From an uncultured Oligoflexia bacterium (lineage in GTDB: Bacteria > Bdellovibrionota > Bacteriovoracia > Bacteriovoracales > Bacteriovoracaceae), in the NCBI GenBank assembly GCA_950061135.1, contig CATLVU010000016.1:1-35427 (forward strand): 35,427 nt of DNA, in the 5' to 3' direction. Shown in pieces: positions 32,873 through 35,427 of this stretch. The first letter of the stretch is position 1, and each line of letters opens with the position of its first letter. The notes under the pieces were generated by a model. That model was not told where the DNA came from. It ran no database searches and saw nothing but the letters and a program-made list of their open reading frames with translations. The translations under genes were made by a program, and so were the position numbers.

Positions 32873-33046
32873 TTAAACTTCTATCTCTTGAATTTTATCG
32901 CTCATATTTTCAAGTCTTGTTTCAAGGGCACTACCTATTTTCTTGACGGCAGCTAGGCAAAATATTCCGATGAGGGCGGTAAGAATAATATATTCTAGTA
33001 TTCCTTGTCCTTTTTGGTTCTTAGTCGTTTGAGTGTGAAATTGCAT
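32873..33046 (-). CDS. Flp/Tad major pilin
   Basis: 57-residue prepilin. After a basic leader (MQFHTQTTKNQKG) comes QGILEYIILTALIG, an exact Flp-type processing site: cleavage after Gly13 with Glu and Tyr at positions +5 and +6. The hydrophobic helix (about residues 16-33) is followed by a short charged tail (KKIGSALETRLENMSDKIQE), which is normal for Flp pilins. A strong AAAGGAG sits six to seven bases before the ATG. It is the first gene of the minus-strand Tad operon, which fits the high expression of a main pilin. Confidence 0.85.
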   Translation of the reverse strand: MQFHTQTTKNQKGQGILEYIILTALIGIFCLAAVKKIGSALETRLENMSDKIQEIEV

Positions 33047-33159
33047 TTTTATCTCCTTTGTCTGTCGTCTTGTTCACTATCAGGGCCATTGATGTAGGCC
33101 ATAGTAGTTGTTTTTGAGCACTATGCACTTGAATTGAGCATTTAGTAAGGATTTAGGAC

Positions 33160-33282
33160 GTGGAGCACCCTAAAATTTCAAAAATGAAACAGATTTCTCA
33201 GGTATTAAGAGAGAAAGAATTTACTCCTAAAAACAATAAGTTATTGATGGAAATCAATTTCTACATACAATATTTATTATGA
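33160..33282 (+). CDS. 40-residue protein coupled to the SPOR gene
   Basis: GTG start with AAGGA eight bases upstream. The product is short, basic and helical (KMKQISQVLREKEFTPKNNK, then LLMEINFYIQYLL). Its TGA overlaps the ATG of the SPOR gene (ATGA), and that gene has no ribosome-binding site of its own, which favours real translation of this ORF. No family recognised. It could instead be a leader peptide. Confidence 0.5.
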   Translation: MEHPKISKMKQISQVLREKEFTPKNNKLLMEINFYIQYLL

Positions 33283-33941
33283 GTGAAAATAATTCAAAAT
33301 TGTTTGTTTTTGATCGTAATGAGGTTTTTTTAATCTTTTTATTTGTAGTGCTAATGGCGTTGATTAGTTTTGTTCTAGGATTAAGGCTGGGAAAACAATT
33401 ATCGTTAAAAGATGATGGTTATAGTAAGCAGGATACACTTAAAATAGATTTAAAATCTGTTGAAGAAGAGAATATTGAAGGTGCACTAAATAATGCTGAT
33501 ATTAATAAGCCAGTTGAGCTAGATACTGAAGCTCGTTTACGTAAAGAAATGGAAAAACTGGCAAAAGAAAAAATAGTGATAGAGTCAGAACCAGAACAAG
33601 TTGTAGAGGAAGCTGATTTAGGCCCTGATGAAGTTTATACAAATGGCAGTGATGAAGAAATAAAAGAACAAGATGATGTCTATCTTGATAGTGCAAATTA
33701 TGAAGGCAAATATACAATTCAATTATATGCACATCAAAGTAAAGAAATGGCACAAAACTTTGCAGATGTTTTTATTCTCAAAGGTTATGACGTTATTATT
33801 AATGAAGTTGTAATACCAGGAAAGGGAAAATGGTATCGAGTAAGTGTTGGAGCTTTTGATAGTATCAACTCAGCTAAAGAATATCTTGTTAAAGAGTCTG
33901 ATTTATTTCAGGGGAAAAAGTATTTAATTAAAAAACTATAG
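33279..33941 (+). CDS. SPOR-domain membrane protein
   Basis: A short cytoplasmic tail, one transmembrane helix (about 15-36), a long acidic linker (about 45-140) and a C-terminal SPOR domain (about 145-220; YTIQLYAHQSKEMAQNFADV, then GKWYRVSVGAFDSINSAKEY). SPOR domains bind denuded septal peptidoglycan, so the protein is probably a division-site component like FtsN or DedD. It is translated through the ATGA overlap with the 40-codon ORF. Its terminator lies inside the end of the convergent purB gene. Confidence 0.85.
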   Translation: MSENNSKLFVFDRNEVFLIFLFVVLMALISFVLGLRLGKQLSLKDDGYSKQDTLKIDLKSVEEENIEGALNNADINKPVELDTEARLRKEMEKLAKEKIVIESEPEQVVEEADLGPDEVYTNGSDEEIKEQDDVYLDSANYEGKYTIQLYAHQSKEMAQNFADVFILKGYDVIINEVVIPGKGKWYRVSVGAFDSINSAKEYLVKESDLFQGKKYLIKKL

Positions 33942-33961
33942 TTTTAGAGGTAAAAAAATCT

Positions 33962-35299
33962 CTAATTATCATCCTTCGAGTAGGCCTCTTCTGTTGAAGA
34001 GGCTTTTTTATTTCTAGAATAGACTTCATCAAGATGCTTAAAATATATTTTCTTAAGACCATTGATATCAAGTGCTGTTAAATAGCTCCAATCAGTATCT
34101 TGAGCAGAGGGAAGTTGTTTGATTTTCTTTATTAAATCCTCAGCAGACTTAGCGGAAAAGAAAGCTTCTTGTACGTCTTTGTATAATTCTTCTCGGGTTA
34201 CATTACTTGTTAAAAGTAACTTATGAAGTATGTAGCTAGAGAGGTAATTAAAATTATTCAGAACTTTATTTTCGATATTAGATTTATGAATAACTAAATT
34301 ATTAAGAGTGCTGTCCAGTCTTTTTAGGCAATAAAAAGTAAGTCCTAGATTATCTGGAAGCATCATTCTTTCTGCGCTTGAATGGCTGATGTCTCTTTCA
34401 TGCCAAAGAGCATTGTTTTCATGAGCGATTAGAAGGTGTGATCTGATGACTCGAACTAGGCCCGATAAGTTTTCTCCTGAAATAGGATTCTTTTTATGAG
34501 GCATTGTTGATGAACCTTTTTGTCCTTTGGAAAAACCTTCAGCAAGCTCATTAATATCCGAATGGTGTAGATGTCTAATTTCAACCGCGACTCGTTCAAT
34601 TGCGGAAGCAATCATTGCTGTTATTGAGATTAATTTGAGAATTCTATCTCTAGGAATAACTTGCGTCGATAGTGGCTCAACCTCAAGGCCTAATGAATTA
34701 ATTGCGATTTTTTCCACTTGTGGTGTAAGGACTGTGTAATTTCCGACAGCACCTGATAATTGCCCAGAGATTTCATTTTCTGCAAAATTTTTAAGTTCAC
34801 TATATCTTCGATCAAATTCAGCTTTGAATGAGAGAAATTTCGTACCAAAACTAATCGGTTCAGCATTGATACCATGAGATCTTCCCATTGCGATAGTACC
34901 TTTGTGTTCGGCAGCTAAGGCATCTAAGGTTTGAACGACATTTTTAAGTTTGGGTAAAATTAATTTGAGTGATTGTTTTATTTGCAAATTTGTTGCTGTA
35001 TCTATGATATCTGAAGAAGTGCAACCAAAGTGAAAAAACTTAGCGATTTCTTTTGGAAGATTTTCAGTTATAGAAGTGCAAAAAGCAATGACATCATGCT
35101 TCGTTTCTCGCTCTAGTTCATCAATCCTATTTGGATTCACTTTAGCCGAGCTTTCTATTGTTTTTGCTGTGTTAGGAGGAATAATCTTTTCCTCTTCCAG
35201 TGCTTTTAACAGAGCTATTTCGACTTTTAGATAAAATTCAAATTTAGATTTGTCAGACCAAATATCTGCAATTTCGGGTTGAGAATATCTTTCTATCAT
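33962..35299 (-). CDS. purB: Adenylosuccinate lyase
   Basis: Purine enzyme that removes fumarate from SAICAR and from adenylosuccinate. Fumarase/aspartase superfamily signature SSTMPHKKNP (about 264-273) is present with the flexible catalytic loop. GRSHGINAEP (about 138-147) holds the general-acid histidine and CTSSDIIDTA (about 93-102) binds substrate. Length 445 aa is typical. AAGG lies seven bases before the ATG. The last 12 residues (KASSTEEAYSKD region) are polar and encode the terminator of the opposite gene. The gene follows the preceding partial gene by 15 bases. Confidence 0.95.
   Translation of the reverse strand: MIERYSQPEIADIWSDKSKFEFYLKVEIALLKALEEEKIIPPNTAKTIESSAKVNPNRIDELERETKHDVIAFCTSITENLPKEIAKFFHFGCTSSDIIDTATNLQIKQSLKLILPKLKNVVQTLDALAAEHKGTIAMGRSHGINAEPISFGTKFLSFKAEFDRRYSELKNFAENEISGQLSGAVGNYTVLTPQVEKIAINSLGLEVEPLSTQVIPRDRILKLISITAMIASAIERVAVEIRHLHHSDINELAEGFSKGQKGSSTMPHKKNPISGENLSGLVRVIRSHLLIAHENNALWHERDISHSSAERMMLPDNLGLTFYCLKRLDSTLNNLVIHKSNIENKVLNNFNYLSSYILHKLLLTSNVTREELYKDVQEAFFSAKSAEDLIKKIKQLPSAQDTDWSYLTALDINGLKKIYFKHLDEVYSRNKKASSTEEAYSKDDN
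33984..34009 (+). terminator. Intrinsic terminator inside the purB 3' coding end
   Basis: GCCTCTTC (33984-33991), loop TGTT, GAAGAGGC (33996-34003), then six T. On the plus strand it terminates the SPOR transcript. It is located entirely within the final codons of purB on the minus strand. Confidence 0.8.
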
Positions 35300-35314
35300 A
35301 AATGGCCTTATTAA

Positions 35315-35427
35315 TTAAAAATACAGTCCTACAGATATACCAATATCGGCAAAACCAAAAATTAAAGATCTTTGTTCTAGTTTTTCTTCATCGTTTTCTG
35401 CGGCACGGGCTAACCACGTCTGGGTAT
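35315..35427 (-). CDS. Partial gene, C-terminus only
   Basis: An open minus-strand frame runs in from the window edge and stops at 35315-35317. The last 37 codons encode a charged stretch (ARAAENDEEKLEQR) and a hydrophobic tail FADIGISVGLYF ending in Phe. The tail could be the last strand of an outer-membrane barrel, but too little is visible to say more. It would be upstream of purB in the same direction. Confidence 0.5.
   Translation of the reverse strand, partial: TQTWLARAAENDEEKLEQRSLIFGFADIGISVGLYF

Noticed and set aside
33047-33159. Possible sigma-54 or flagellar-sigma promoter before the pilin gene
   Set aside because: No adequate match to the -24/-12 or FliA patterns; a weak TTACTA-17-CATAGT pair exists on the minus strand but is not convincing.
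1-35427. CRISPR arrays, insertion sequences, tRNA or rRNA genes
   Set aside because: No spaced repeats, transposase-like proteins, terminal inverted repeats or cloverleaf-type sequences were seen in any gap.

Overview
The window is AT-rich (about one third GC by eye) and very densely coded. It looks like chromosomal DNA of a Gram-negative, probably predatory, member of the Bdellovibrionota (Bacteriovoracia / Halobacteriovorax-like). That placement is an inference. It rests on the low GC, the many small secreted proteins with no recognisable family, several FecR-domain proteins, a bacterial histone-fold protein, and a Tad-type pilus locus beside ordinary housekeeping genes. No phage, transposon, CRISPR array, rRNA or tRNA was seen.

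Layout. 1-3.9 kb: small envelope and secreted proteins (a Cys-rich repeat lipoprotein, a ChaN-like protein, an outer-membrane barrel, two membrane proteins including a DUF2231 protein). 3.9-6.8 kb: a PA-M28-PDZ aminopeptidase with a coupled small secreted protein, then a 4'-phosphopantetheinyl transferase. 6.8-10.2 kb: a candidate small RNA or leader, a coiled-coil protein, a DMT-family transporter, an esterase, a zinc-finger/histone-fold protein and a small FecR-like protein. 10.1-12.7 kb: aconitase B. 12.8-17.6 kb: two unknown exported or anchored proteins, then a FecR-domain protein next to a TPR + beta-barrel outer-membrane protein. 17.6-20.3 kb: a PhoR/PhoB-like two-component system and an iron superoxide dismutase. 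20.4-24.4 kb: an envelope operon of LPP20 lipoprotein, LpoB-like lipoprotein, COG3014-like lipoprotein and HExxH metalloprotease. 24.4-28.6 kb: an RlmI-like methyltransferase, a TadB-like membrane protein and EttA. 28.6-33.05 kb: a compact minus-strand Tad/Flp pilus operon. 33.2-35.4 kb: a SPOR protein with a short coupled upstream ORF, adenylosuccinate lyase and the end of another gene.

The most interesting points: (1) an eight-ligand zinc-finger domain fused to a C-terminal histone fold; (2) a stripped-down Tad operon whose 57-codon Flp pilin is easily missed, with an antisense gene for a 43-residue very basic protein inside it; (3) a promoter-hairpin-U-tract unit whose loop is complementary to the TTG start region of the next gene; (4) repeated convergent gene ends whose two stop codons share one 4-bp palindrome (TTAA or CTAG); (5) a terminator inside the last codons of purB and a 40-codon ORF overlapping the SPOR gene by ATGA.

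Gene starts were revised where a signal peptide or ribosome-binding site favoured an internal start (2517, 2592, 30954, 31454, 31893 and 32592). No gene-free stretch exceeds 300 bases. The longest is 6750-7048.
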